Part shown: piece after piece, positions 33,452 through 40,978 of the stretch
How positions within the stretch are numbered: the stretch's first letter is position 1
Layout: the number at the start of each line of letters is the position of its first letter
Origin: Chloroflexota bacterium
Lineage (GTDB): Bacteria > Chloroflexota > Limnocylindria > Limnocylindrales > CSP1-4
DNA: 42,535 nt
NCBI GenBank assembly: GCA_016191345.1
Contig: JACPOU010000058.1
Span: 1-42,535 of the forward strand
Direction of reading: 5' to 3'
Notes under the pieces: generated by a model
The model's database searches: none
Told to the model about the DNA's origin: nothing
Seen by the model: the letters and a program-made list of their open reading frames with translations, nothing else
Made by a program: the position numbers and the translations under genes

Positions 33452-34270
33452 ATGGGACTCTACGGTGGTCGTCCGGCCAGCGAGCTCACGCTGACGGACG
33501 CGATCATGACCGGCTTCCGGATGGCGCTCCAGCTGAACTTCGTCATCCCGATCCTCGTGATCGGCGTCGTCATCAACGCGGTCGTGTACGCGGCGTTCGT
33601 GCCGCTCATCACGTCGATCGCCCTGGGCAACACGAACGACGTGTCCGCGCTCGGCGGCTCGTTCGTGGCCGGCATCCTGGGCGCGATCATCGCGGGCGTC
33701 ATCGGCGGCATCATCCTGAACCTGTACGGCCAGATGTGGGCCACCATGGCGAGCGTCGGCGAGGCGCCCTCGATCCAGGCCGCGTTCGCCCGGGTCGGAC
33801 AGCGCTGGGTCGCCATCCTCGGCGCCGGCATCGTCGTCGCCGTTGCGAGCCTCGGCCTGTTCATCGTGGGCGGACTCATCTCGGCCGCCCTCGGGGCGAT
33901 CGTGGGCGCCTTGGGCCTCCTCGGGTTCATCGCCGCGATCGTCGCGGCGATCTACGTCGGCGCCCGGCTCAGCCTCTCGGGCTGGATGGCCGCGGACGGC
34001 GCGGCGGCGATGGATGCCGTTCGCGGCTCGTGGGAGGTCAGCAGCTCCAGGGTCCTGCTGATCCTCGGCTGGGGCCTCGTCGCAGGCATCGTCTTCTCGA
34101 TCGTCGGCGCCGTGCTCGGCTCGATCCTCGGAATCATCCCGTTGATCGGCCAGCCGATCGCAACGACGATCGGCACGGCCTTCGGCTACGGCTCGGGCGT
34201 GACGATCTTCCGGAAGGTCACGAGCCACCCGGCATCACCCTCGATGGCACCGGCGGCGCCGGTCGCCTGA
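33452..34270 (+). CDS. Polytopic membrane protein of unknown function
   Basis: The 272-residue protein has about six hydrophobic segments: FVIPILVIGVVINAVVYAAF, a Gly/Ile-rich span GAIIAGVIGGIILNLYG, two Gly-rich helices around 125-175, and two near the end (GWGLVAGIVFSIVGAVLGSI). A conserved-looking SWEVSSSRVLLILGW segment recalls the membrane domain of glycerophosphodiesterase-like or DUF975-type proteins, but I would not assign a family. The start is ATG 33452, preceded by GGGAGG; TTG 33446 is in frame upstream. It ends in an Ala/Pro tail and a clear terminator follows. Confidence 0.75.
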   Translation: MGLYGGRPASELTLTDAIMTGFRMALQLNFVIPILVIGVVINAVVYAAFVPLITSIALGNTNDVSALGGSFVAGILGAIIAGVIGGIILNLYGQMWATMASVGEAPSIQAAFARVGQRWVAILGAGIVVAVASLGLFIVGGLISAALGAIVGALGLLGFIAAIVAAIYVGARLSLSGWMAADGAAAMDAVRGSWEVSSSRVLLILGWGLVAGIVFSIVGAVLGSILGIIPLIGQPIATTIGTAFGYGSGVTIFRKVTSHPASPSMAPAAPVA

Positions 34271-34297
34271 GCCCGCCGAGCCCAGCGGCATCGACGA

Positions 34298-34327
34298 CGG
34301 CCCCGCTCCGGCGGGGCCGTTTCGTTT
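34298..34327 (+). terminator. Rho-independent terminator
   Basis: A perfect 9-bp stem, CGGCCCCGC / GCGGGGCCG with a TCCG loop, is followed by TTTCGTTT. It is 27 nt after the stop of the membrane-protein gene and is the clearest terminator in the window. Confidence 0.85.
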
Positions 34328-34360
34328 CCCGGGTCGCGACCCTCGAGCGGCACGCGGCGG

Positions 34361-34918
34361 TCAGCCGCGGACCCGGAACGCCTCCCCATGGCCGGGGATG
34401 ACGATGTCCGCCACGGCCAGGATCCGGGCACGGCTCGCCTCGATCGACGCCTGATCGTCGGCCAGCGGATCGACCTCGGGCGTTCGATCCGCCTTCCACC
34501 AGCAGTGGGTCAGGACGTACGTCGCGTCATCCGCCTCGATGACCAGGCTGGCGTCCTCATTCGTGTGGCCCGGCGTCAGCCAGAGCTGGGTGTGCGGCGC
34601 GAGGCGGTGCCCGTCCCCCTCGTGGTCCAGCCACAGGTCGTCGCGATAGCGGGCCCAGAAGTCGACGACCTCGGCGTTCGGGAACAGGGCGATGTTCACG
34701 GTGTGGTCGGGATGGTGGTGGCTCAGGAAGACGTGGGTCACCGCCTCCGGCGCGACATCCAGGGCGGTGAGGGGATCGAGGATGGCCCGCCGCGACGGCA
34801 CCATCCCGGGATCGGCGACGATGAGCGCATCACCGTCGCGGACGAGCGTGACGGAGCCGCCGACGTGACCGCCGTGGCGGATGTACCCGGCATGGAGCAG
34901 GTGGACGCTGGCAGGCAT
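34361..34918 (-). CDS. Metallo-beta-lactamase-fold hydrolase
   Basis: The 185-residue MBL-fold protein has the metal-binding motif FLSHHHPDHTVN. WLTPGHTNEDASLVI supplies the third histidine, TYVLTHCWW follows, and IPGHGEAF is at the C-terminus. DADPGM-like LIVADPGMVPSRRAI is at strand 4. Size and motifs resemble lactonase or glyoxalase-II-like hydrolases. The substrate is unknown. The ATG lies 6 nt after TAGCAT, so it has its own leaderless promoter even though it follows the Sec operon. That hexamer overlaps the TAG stop of the gene upstream. Confidence 0.83.
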   Translation of the reverse strand: MPASVHLLHAGYIRHGGHVGGSVTLVRDGDALIVADPGMVPSRRAILDPLTALDVAPEAVTHVFLSHHHPDHTVNIALFPNAEVVDFWARYRDDLWLDHEGDGHRLAPHTQLWLTPGHTNEDASLVIEADDATYVLTHCWWKADRTPEVDPLADDQASIEASRARILAVADIVIPGHGEAFRVRG

Positions 34919-34924
34919 GGCGGA

Positions 34925-34930
34925 ATGCTA
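34925..34930 (-). promoter_or_regulatory. -10 element TAGCAT, leaderless promoter of the MBL-fold gene
   Basis: TAGCAT is followed by 6 nt and ATG 34918. Its first three bases are the stop codon of the MobA/MocA-like gene. Confidence 0.6.
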
Positions 34931-35698
34931 GGCGACGCCGGGGCTGCGCGGATGCGGCTCGTGCGTCCCGTCGGGCCGCCGCAACTCGGCCGCCCGCATC
35001 CGCTCCAGGTCCTCGGGGCGGTCGATGTCGACGACCGAGGCCGCCGCGGGGTCCAGGACAAGCCACTCGGACGCCGGCACGGTCACCGTTTCAACGGCGC
35101 CGAGGAGGTCGCGGAGGGAGCGGCGATCGCGGGCGAGGAGCATGCGGGCCGCTTCGAGCGCCGGCGCGACGGCGAGGGCAGCGGGCAGCGGTTGGACTCG
35201 GTCCGGGACCTCGAGGACGGCGGCTCCGGCCTGGCGCTCGCGGAGGGTGGCCACGAGCCGGCGGAGGACGGCCGGCACCAGCCGGGGCATGTCGCCGCCG
35301 ACGACGATCGCGTCGCCACTCGGGGTCGCGGCGAGCGCGGCGAGCGCGGCTTCGAGGCCGACGAGGGGACCGCCGAACGGCTCCGGGTCGTGGACGACGC
35401 GGATCCGCCCGTCGCGGCGGCGCGGCAGGTCGGGCAGGATCAGCGTCGCGCCGGGCGGGGCGACCACCACGATCGAATCGGCAACCTCGGCGACCGCCTC
35501 GATGGCGAGGTGCAGGATCGCTCGGCCGCCGAGCTCGGCCCGGAGCTTGTTGGACCCGAAGCGCGCCGATCGGCCGCCCGCGAGGACGATGGCCGTGAGG
35601 TTTGGGGGCGGTGCCGGGCCCCGGTCCGCGTCGGGCCCACGGCCGGGGCCGGGGCCGGGGCCGGGGCGCGCGCCCGTGCCGGGGGGCGGTGCCATCAC
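34928..35698 (-). CDS. MobA/MocA-like molybdenum cofactor nucleotidyltransferase
   Basis: The 256-residue protein has the nucleotidyltransferase motif AIVLAGGRSARFGSNKLRAE, then VVHDPEPFGGPLVGLEAALA and VVGGDMPRLVPAVL (metal Asp), and a C-terminal DIDRPEDLERM. These fit enzymes that attach GMP or CMP to molybdopterin. MobA (GMP) versus MocA (CMP) is not decidable. The N-terminal 35 residues are Pro/Gly repeats, encoded by a GGGGCC hexanucleotide repeat near 35641-35667. Starts GTG 35698 or ATG 35695 overlap the selB stop. Its place in the selenium operon suggests a Sec/Mo enzyme such as formate dehydrogenase. Confidence 0.82.
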   Translation of the reverse strand: MMAPPPGTGARPGPGPGPGRGPDADRGPAPPPNLTAIVLAGGRSARFGSNKLRAELGGRAILHLAIEAVAEVADSIVVVAPPGATLILPDLPRRRDGRIRVVHDPEPFGGPLVGLEAALAALAATPSGDAIVVGGDMPRLVPAVLRRLVATLRERQAGAAVLEVPDRVQPLPAALAVAPALEAARMLLARDRRSLRDLLGAVETVTVPASEWLVLDPAAASVVDIDRPEDLERMRAAELRRPDGTHEPHPRSPGVA

Positions 35699-37614
35699 GG
35701 CGCGGGGACCTCGGGTCGCGGGGCGCGCGGGCCCGGCACGTGGCCGGTCGGGGTGCGGGCGAGCAGGCCGCGCCGGTTCAGGTCCTCGAGGAGCGGCATG
35801 ACGACGCGGCGGCTCGTCCCCGTCGCGTCGCGGAGGGCCGCCGGCGTCAGCGTGCCCCGCCGGGCGAGGCCAAGGGCCGTGGCCGTCATCCGATGGAACG
35901 CCGGCGCGGCCCAGGCGAGGTCGGCCTCGATGCGGACGATCCGGCCGGAGGCCTCGAGGAGTCGGATCCCGTCCGGCGGACAGCCCGCAGCGGCCGCGGC
36001 CTCGGCGAGGCCGGGCGGTGCGGCGACATCGAGCGCGAGCTCCACGCGGTCCATCGCGGCGGCCAGCTCGGGCGACGGGCCCGCGGCCTGCGCCGGATCC
36101 CGGAAGCGGTCGCCGTCGCGGGCGAGCCGTCCCGCGGCGACGAGCACGTCGAGGAGGCCGTCGATCGCCGCGTCCGCGGCCGCGGCGTCATCACGGCGCA
36201 CCTGGACCTGGCGACGGAGCGCCCGGCGGAGCCCGGTGCGGAGGGTGGCGACGGGGAGCCCGGCTTCGAGCGGTCGCGCGCGATGGTGGTCCGCGACCAG
36301 CGCGGCAGCTTCCGCGGCAAGTGCCTCCCGGATGTCCGGGGCCAGATCAAGCCGGCCGGAGGCGGCCGCGGGCATCGCGCCTCGGAGGGCCAGCCGTGCG
36401 TCCTCGAGGGTCCCTGGCCCGGGCCCGGCGACCGCGGCGACGAGGGCCCCGATCCGTGCCGGCGTGGCGCGACGTCGCGAAAGGCCGGACGCAGGATGCG
36501 GCTCCAGGACGCGGACACCAGCCATGACCTCTCCGGGCGAGGGCCGGCGCAGCACCGCTCGGTCCCCGGGGAACGTCGCGATCGGCGCGGACAGGCGAAG
36601 GAGCGCCGTCACCTGGCCGGCCGGCAGCTCGACGGACTCCCGGCCGCGCCGGCCGACCAGCGCATCGACCTGGGCCGTGCCGGCATGCAGCCGGAGGCGC
36701 TCCCCGTCGCGTGGCGGCCAACCGGCGCGGGGTCCGGCGGCCGGCCTCCGACCGGCCATCGGCGGCAGGAGCTCGACGAGCAGGCGATCGGTGACCTCGA
36801 TCCCGGGGCCGCTCGTCAGGATGGCCCCGCGCGGGAGGGCCTCGAGCTCGACGCCCACGAGGTTGACCGCCGTCCGCCCGCCCTCGGCGGCCTCGACCGC
36901 CGCGTGATGAACCTGGAGGCCACGGACGCGGACGGGGATCCCGCCCGGCTCCAGGTGCAGTGCCGCGTCCCGCCGGAGCGAGCCGCCGCGAAGGGTTCCA
37001 GTCACGACCGCGCCTCGGCCCTTGACGGCGAAGGCCCGGTCGATTGCCAGCCGGAGTGGCGCCGGCGGCGAGGCCGCCGCGGTGGCCCACCGGGCGACGA
37101 CCCGGTCGCGCAGGTTCGCGAGCGCGGCCGCGACCGCGGCAATCCCCTCGGCCGTCGTCGCGGCCGCGACCAGCACCGGGCTCCCCTCGAGCGACGTTCC
37201 GCGCAGGAGGGCCGTCACAGCGTCGGTGACCTCGGCGGCCCGTGCCGCGCCCGCGACATCGGCCTTCGTCACGACCGCGATCCCTTCGGCGATGCCCAGC
37301 GCGTCGAGCAGCGCGAGGTGCTCGAGGGTCTGCGCCCGCGGCCCGTCGTCCGCGGCGACGACGAGCATCGCGGCATCGATCTCGCCCGCCCCGACGAGCA
37401 TGTTGCCGATCAGGGCGTCGTGGCCCGGCACGTCCACGAAGTCGATGGCGGTCCCGTCATCGAGGTCGAGGTGCGCGTACCCGACGTCGATCGTCATTCC
37501 GCGGCGCTGCTCGTCGGGCAGGCGGTCGGCATCGATGCCGGTGAGCACGCGGAGGAGCGTCGTCTTGCCGTGGTCGATGTGGCCGGCCGTGCCGACGGCG
37601 ACCGTCGCGGGCAT
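35695..37614 (-). CDS. selB: Selenocysteine-specific elongation factor
   Basis: SelB carries Sec-tRNA to UGA codons marked by a SECIS hairpin. The 639-residue protein has an EF-Tu-like GTPase: G1 [19 protein letters not shown] (8-26), G2 [11 protein letters not shown]3 [15 protein letters not shown] and G4 VVTKADVA. Beta-barrel domains follow ([18 protein letters not shown]). The C-terminal half holds winged-helix modules for SECIS binding, ending [20 protein letters not shown]. Length is normal. It starts 6 nt after the selA stop and overlaps the MobA/MocA-like gene. Confidence 0.96.
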   Translation of the reverse strand: MPATVAVGTAGHIDHGKTTLLRVLTGIDADRLPDEQRRGMTIDVGYAHLDLDDGTAIDFVDVPGHDALIGNMLVGAGEIDAAMLVVAADDGPRAQTLEHLALLDALGIAEGIAVVTKADVAGAARAAEVTDAVTALLRGTSLEGSPVLVAAATTAEGIAAVAAALANLRDRVVARWATAAASPPAPLRLAIDRAFAVKGRGAVVTGTLRGGSLRRDAALHLEPGGIPVRVRGLQVHHAAVEAAEGGRTAVNLVGVELEALPRGAILTSGPGIEVTDRLLVELLPPMAGRRPAAGPRAGWPPRDGERLRLHAGTAQVDALVGRRGRESVELPAGQVTALLRLSAPIATFPGDRAVLRRPSPGEVMAGVRVLEPHPASGLSRRRATPARIGALVAAVAGPGPGTLEDARLALRGAMPAAASGRLDLAPDIREALAAEAAALVADHHRARPLEAGLPVATLRTGLRRALRRQVQVRRDDAAAADAAIDGLLDVLVAAGRLARDGDRFRDPAQAAGPSPELAAAMDRVELALDVAAPPGLAEAAAAAGCPPDGIRLLEASGRIVRIEADLAWAAPAFHRMTATALGLARRGTLTPAALRDATGTSRRVVMPLLEDLNRRGLLARTPTGHVPGPRAPRPEVPAP

Positions 37615-37620
37615 GGCTCG

Positions 37621-39018
37621 TCAGCCCGCGAGCGCGGCGGCGAGGGCCGCGAGCAGCCGCGGGTCATCGGCGGGATCCACGGTCCGGAGGTCGAGGACCG
37701 CGCGATCGCGGTCGATTCGGGCGATGACCGCCGGCTCGCCGGCGCGCAAACGCGCGAGGAGGGCCGTGGCGGCTCGCCCGTCGGCGGTCCGGCCGCGCCC
37801 GTCCCCGAGGGCGAGCCCGGCGGACGGGATCGTCTCGCCCGGTGTCGACCCGCCGCCGACGGTCGATTCGAGCTCGACGACCGCGGCCGCCCCGCCAGGG
37901 AGTGCCGCCGCGATCTTGCCGGCACGGGCTCTCAGGGCATCGACGGGCGCTGCGAGCATCCGCCAGACGGGGATCTCGGTCTGCGCCCGCCCGCCGCGGT
38001 AGAGGGCGAGCGTCGCCGCAACGGCGGCGAGGATGGTCTTGTCGGGCCGCATCGCTCGCGCCAGGGGATCCCTGCGGAGCTTGGCGATGAGGTCCGCGCG
38101 CCCGACGATGAGCCCCGCCTGGGGGCCCCCGACGAGCTTGTCGCCCGAGAACGTGACGAGGTCGGCACCCGCCCCGAGGCGCTCGCGCGGCATCGGCTCG
38201 TGGGCCAGGCCGACGATCTCCGTCGGGAGGAGGGCGCCACTCCCGAGGTCGTCGACGACGACCGCCCCGTGGCGGTGGGCGGCGCTGGCGAGCGCGGCGG
38301 CGTCCGGCGACTCGACGAAGCCGGTCTGGACGAAGTTCGAGGGGTGGACCCGGAGGACGACGCGGATCCGGACCTTCGGGTCGGCGAGCGCCGCCTCGAA
38401 ATCGGAAACGCGGGTCCGGTTCGTCGTCCCGACCTCCACGATCCGGACCCCGGCGCGGCGGAGGATCTCGGGGATCCTGACCCCGCCGCCGATCTCGACG
38501 AGCTCCCCACGGGAGACGGCCACGCCGCCGCCGCGCCCCGCCAGCCCGACGCCGAGGGCGAGGGCCGCGGCGTTGTTCGTCACGACGAGCGCGGCCTCGG
38601 CGCCCGTGAGCGCCACGAGGTGCGCCTCCGCGTCGGCCAGGCGCGGGCCACGGCGGCCCGTGGCCAGCGCCATCTCGAGCAGCAGCGGGCCGGCTGCCGC
38701 GCGTCGTGCGGCCTCGATCGCGGCGGGCGGCCACGCCGCACGCCCCAGGTTGGTGTGCACCACGACGCCCGTGGCGTTGATGACCGGTCCGAGCCCGCCC
38801 GTGCCGGTGGGCGCGGCGCCGTCGAATTCAAGGAGTCGCGCCACGACGTCCGCGCCGAGCGCCGCCGCGCCACGGGGCTCGCCTCCCGCAGCGAGCTGCT
38901 CACGTTCCCGGGCGACCACCTCGCGCGCGACCGCCAGGACCGCGCCCGGATCCCGATCCTCCGCTCGCGGGCGAACGGCGGCCAGGACCGCTTCGACACT
39001 CGGCGGCCGCGCGGTCAC
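37621..39018 (-). CDS. selA: L-seryl-tRNA(Sec) selenium transferase
   Basis: This PLP enzyme converts Ser-tRNA(Sec) to Sec-tRNA(Sec) with selenophosphate. The 465-residue protein has the typical N-terminal tRNA-binding region, [19 protein letters not shown] (79-97), [26 protein letters not shown] and the PLP lysine at Lys294 in [14 protein letters not shown]. The start is a GTG that overlaps the upstream methyltransferase stop (GTGA). It forms a unit with selB, and tRNA-Sec lies just upstream of the operon. Confidence 0.96.
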   Translation of the reverse strand: MTARPPSVEAVLAAVRPRAEDRDPGAVLAVAREVVAREREQLAAGGEPRGAAALGADVVARLLEFDGAAPTGTGGLGPVINATGVVVHTNLGRAAWPPAAIEAARRAAAGPLLLEMALATGRRGPRLADAEAHLVALTGAEAALVVTNNAAALALGVGLAGRGGGVAVSRGELVEIGGGVRIPEILRRAGVRIVEVGTTNRTRVSDFEAALADPKVRIRVVLRVHPSNFVQTGFVESPDAAALASAAHRHGAVVVDDLGSGALLPTEIVGLAHEPMPRERLGAGADLVTFSGDKLVGGPQAGLIVGRADLIAKLRRDPLARAMRPDKTILAAVAATLALYRGGRAQTEIPVWRMLAAPVDALRARAGKIAAALPGGAAAVVELESTVGGGSTPGETIPSAGLALGDGRGRTADGRAATALLARLRAGEPAVIARIDRDRAVLDLRTVDPADDPRLLAALAAALAG

Positions 39019-39653
39019 GCAACCTCCGGGGGCGGCCGGCGAGCGACGAGATCGAAGACGTGCCAGTGCTTCGGGCCGTCGAAGGAATTGCCGTCCGCGT
39101 CCTCCTCGTCGATCGCGATGACCTCGAGGCCCTCGACGAGCCGCCCGGCCCCGGCGCGGTCGACGAACGTCATCTCCGGATCACCGGCCCACGTGTCCCG
39201 GGTCCCGAAGACGTTGGCGACGAGGATCCCGCCCGGTCGAAGGCGCTCGCGCACGTGCTCCCAGAACCTTGGGAACGCCGCCGGCCGGATGAAGGACAGG
39301 GCATACCCGGCGTACAGGAGGTCGAAGTGCGGGAGCTCGGCGTCCTGCGCGCGCGCCGTCACGATGGTCAGGCGATCCGCCGCGTCCTCGGGCACGGCTG
39401 CGCGGAGTGCCCCGGCGGCCTCCGGCGTGGGGTCGATGGCCGTGACATGCCAGCCCTCCGCGAGGAGCGCGAGCGTCTCGGTCCCGTCCCCGAACCCGAT
39501 CTCGACCGCGTGCCCCGGTGGGGCGCCGCTCACGGCCACGGCGGCCATCGCCTTGAGGAACAGTGGCCGCGGCTGGCGGCCCTGGGTGTGCCGGTAGTAC
39601 GCGGCCCAGTCAGGTCCGTCCTCGGAGCGGGGCTGGTAGAGCTCGTCGGCCAT
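39015..39653 (-). CDS. Class I SAM-dependent methyltransferase in the sel operon
   Basis: The 212-residue methyltransferase has motif I HAVEIGFGDGTETLALLAEG, motif II VTAIDPTPEAAGAL, motif IV LPHFDLLYAGYALSFIRPAA and post-motif RLRPGGILVANVFG. It starts at ATG 39653 (MADELYQPRSEDG), 31 nt downstream of the tRNA-Sec 3' end, and overlaps selA. The N-terminal PDWAAYYRHTQGRQP segment resembles that of TehB/TPMT-like enzymes that methylate small ions or thiols. A selenium-related substrate is attractive but unproven. Confidence 0.8.
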   Translation of the reverse strand: MADELYQPRSEDGPDWAAYYRHTQGRQPRPLFLKAMAAVAVSGAPPGHAVEIGFGDGTETLALLAEGWHVTAIDPTPEAAGALRAAVPEDAADRLTIVTARAQDAELPHFDLLYAGYALSFIRPAAFPRFWEHVRERLRPGGILVANVFGTRDTWAGDPEMTFVDRAGAGRLVEGLEVIAIDEEDADGNSFDGPKHWHVFDLVARRPPPEVA

Positions 39654-39684
39654 CTCGGGATCGGGACCTCGGGCGCTGTCGATT

Positions 39685-39781
39685 TGGCGGGAGCGCATGG
39701 GAGTCGAACCCACCGCGCGACGCCGGGCGCCGCGCCACCGGTGTTGAAGACCGGACCGGGCACCGGCCCGAACCCGCTCCC
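39685..39781 (-). tRNA. selC: tRNA-Sec (anticodon UCA)
   Basis: The 97-nt minus-strand RNA starts GGGAGCGG and ends GCGCTCCC-G-CCA, with CCA encoded. The acceptor is 8 positions (the eighth pair is G-G). The D arm is CGGGC-CGGT-GCCCG, the anticodon arm CCGGT-CTTCAAC-ACCGG with TCA at the centre, the variable arm is long and GC-rich, and the T arm is GTGGG-TTCGACT-CCCAT. The 8+5 helix and large variable arm are diagnostic of tRNA-Sec. It lies 10 nt after the adenosine deaminase stop and 31 nt before the methyltransferase start, on the same strand, so it may be processed from a longer transcript. Confidence 0.95.
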
Positions 39782-39790
39782 GGCGTGATC

Positions 39791-40819
39791 CTAGCCGCCG
39801 CTCCCGGCCCACGCGTCGATCCGCGCCCGGAGGTCGGCCTTCGTCGCCTCGTCGCAGAACGCGGCGGCGACGGCGCGGCGCTGGAGCGTCGCCAGGTCGT
39901 TGCACGTCAACCCGGCGATCCGGACGAGATGCTGCAGCTCGTCGAAGAGCGTCGTCCCGAAGAACGGCGGGTCGTCGCTCGAGATCGTCATGTTGACCCC
40001 TGCCTGCCAGAACGCGGTCATCGGGTGCGCCTCGAGCGACGGGTAGAGGTCGATCCCGACGTTCGAGCTGGGGCAGACATCGAGCACGACCTGGTCCCGG
40101 ACGAGCCGCTCGACCAGGCGTGGATCCCGGATCGCCGCCACGCCATGGCCGATTCGGTCCGCCGCGAGGACGTCGAGCGACGCCACGATGCTCTCCGGCG
40201 GCCCCATCTCGCCGGCGTGGACCTCGAATCCGAGCCCGAGCCGCCGGGCCGCGGCGCGGAACGGCAGGAACGTCTCGATCGGCATCGTGCCCTCGATGCC
40301 CGTCAGGCAGAGCCCGACGATCGGGGCATCGGCGGCCTCGACGAGCGCGAGGGTGGCGTCGGCCTCCTCGCGGCCGAAGTCGCGGATCGTGTCGATGACG
40401 AGGTTGATCGTCGTGCCGGGACCAGCCGCGGCGAATCCCCTGCGCAGTGCGGTCCACATCGCGTCCGGATCCATCCCGTTGCGGACGAAGATCATCGCCG
40501 TGACGATCGCCTCGGAGTAGATGACACCCTGCGCGACCTGGCCTCGCGCGAACTCGGCGGCGACGAACTCGAGGTCGTCGGGCGTCTGGACGAACTGGTT
40601 CGCGGCGAGGTAGGCGTCGAGGAAACCCTGGAAGTTTCGGTAGCGCCCGGGATAGCGGCCGTCCACGAGGCCGAGCGCCGACTGCGGATCGGCGCCGTGG
40701 CGGCGGGCCAACGTGGAGGCGGTCGCCTCGGTGATCGAGCCGTTGAGGTGGATGTGGAGCTCGACCTTCGGGATCGAGACGATGTCGGCGTCGCTCGCCG
40801 GACCGGCCACGGGTCGCAC
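39791..40819 (-). CDS. add: Adenosine deaminase family protein
   Basis: This zinc amidohydrolase deaminates adenosine to inosine (or a related aminopurine). Conserved motifs are PKVELHIHLNGSITEAT (zinc ligands), EVHAGEMGPPESI (catalytic Glu), RIGHGVAAI, CPSSNVGIDLYP and ISSDDPPFFGTTL (zinc Asp). From GTG 40819 (VRPVAGPASDA) it has 342 residues. An in-frame ATG at 40867 would add 16, but that ATG is part of a TACAAT hexamer that itself looks like the -10 box, so I prefer the downstream GTG. A related deaminase specificity, such as aminofutalosine, cannot be excluded. Confidence 0.88.
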   Translation of the reverse strand: MRPVAGPASDADIVSIPKVELHIHLNGSITEATASTLARRHGADPQSALGLVDGRYPGRYRNFQGFLDAYLAANQFVQTPDDLEFVAAEFARGQVAQGVIYSEAIVTAMIFVRNGMDPDAMWTALRRGFAAAGPGTTINLVIDTIRDFGREEADATLALVEAADAPIVGLCLTGIEGTMPIETFLPFRAAARRLGLGFEVHAGEMGPPESIVASLDVLAADRIGHGVAAIRDPRLVERLVRDQVVLDVCPSSNVGIDLYPSLEAHPMTAFWQAGVNMTISSDDPPFFGTTLFDELQHLVRIAGLTCNDLATLQRRAVAAAFCDEATKADLRARIDAWAGSGG

Positions 40820-40866
40820 CCTCGGCTCCGCGCCTCGCGACGGGGCGGCGAGGCTCGATAGCGGCA

Positions 40867-40872
40867 TTGTAG
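40867..40872 (-). promoter_or_regulatory. -10 element TACAAT upstream of add
   Basis: TACAAT on the minus strand is a near-consensus -10. Transcription would begin near 40860, downstream of the ATG at 40867. Confidence 0.45.
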
Positions 40873-40966
40873 CGGGCGGCGGGAGGCGCGGCGCGGGATC
40901 GTGGTGGGCCGCCGGGGCCCGCGACGCCTCGGGCGGGCTCTGCAAGGCGCGCGCCCGCGGCGCCCC

Positions 40967-40972
40967 TATGAT
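40967..40972 (+). promoter_or_regulatory. -10 element TATGAT, leaderless selD promoter
   Basis: TATGAT is followed by 6 nt and GTG 40979. It is the closest to the TATAAT consensus among the set. Confidence 0.65.
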
Positions 40973-40978
40973 CCGCGG

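Noticed and set aside
35641..35667. GGGGCC hexanucleotide repeat as a regulatory G-quadruplex
   Set aside because: It is inside the coding region of the MobA/MocA-like gene and encodes a Pro/Gly linker; a structural role cannot be supported from sequence alone.
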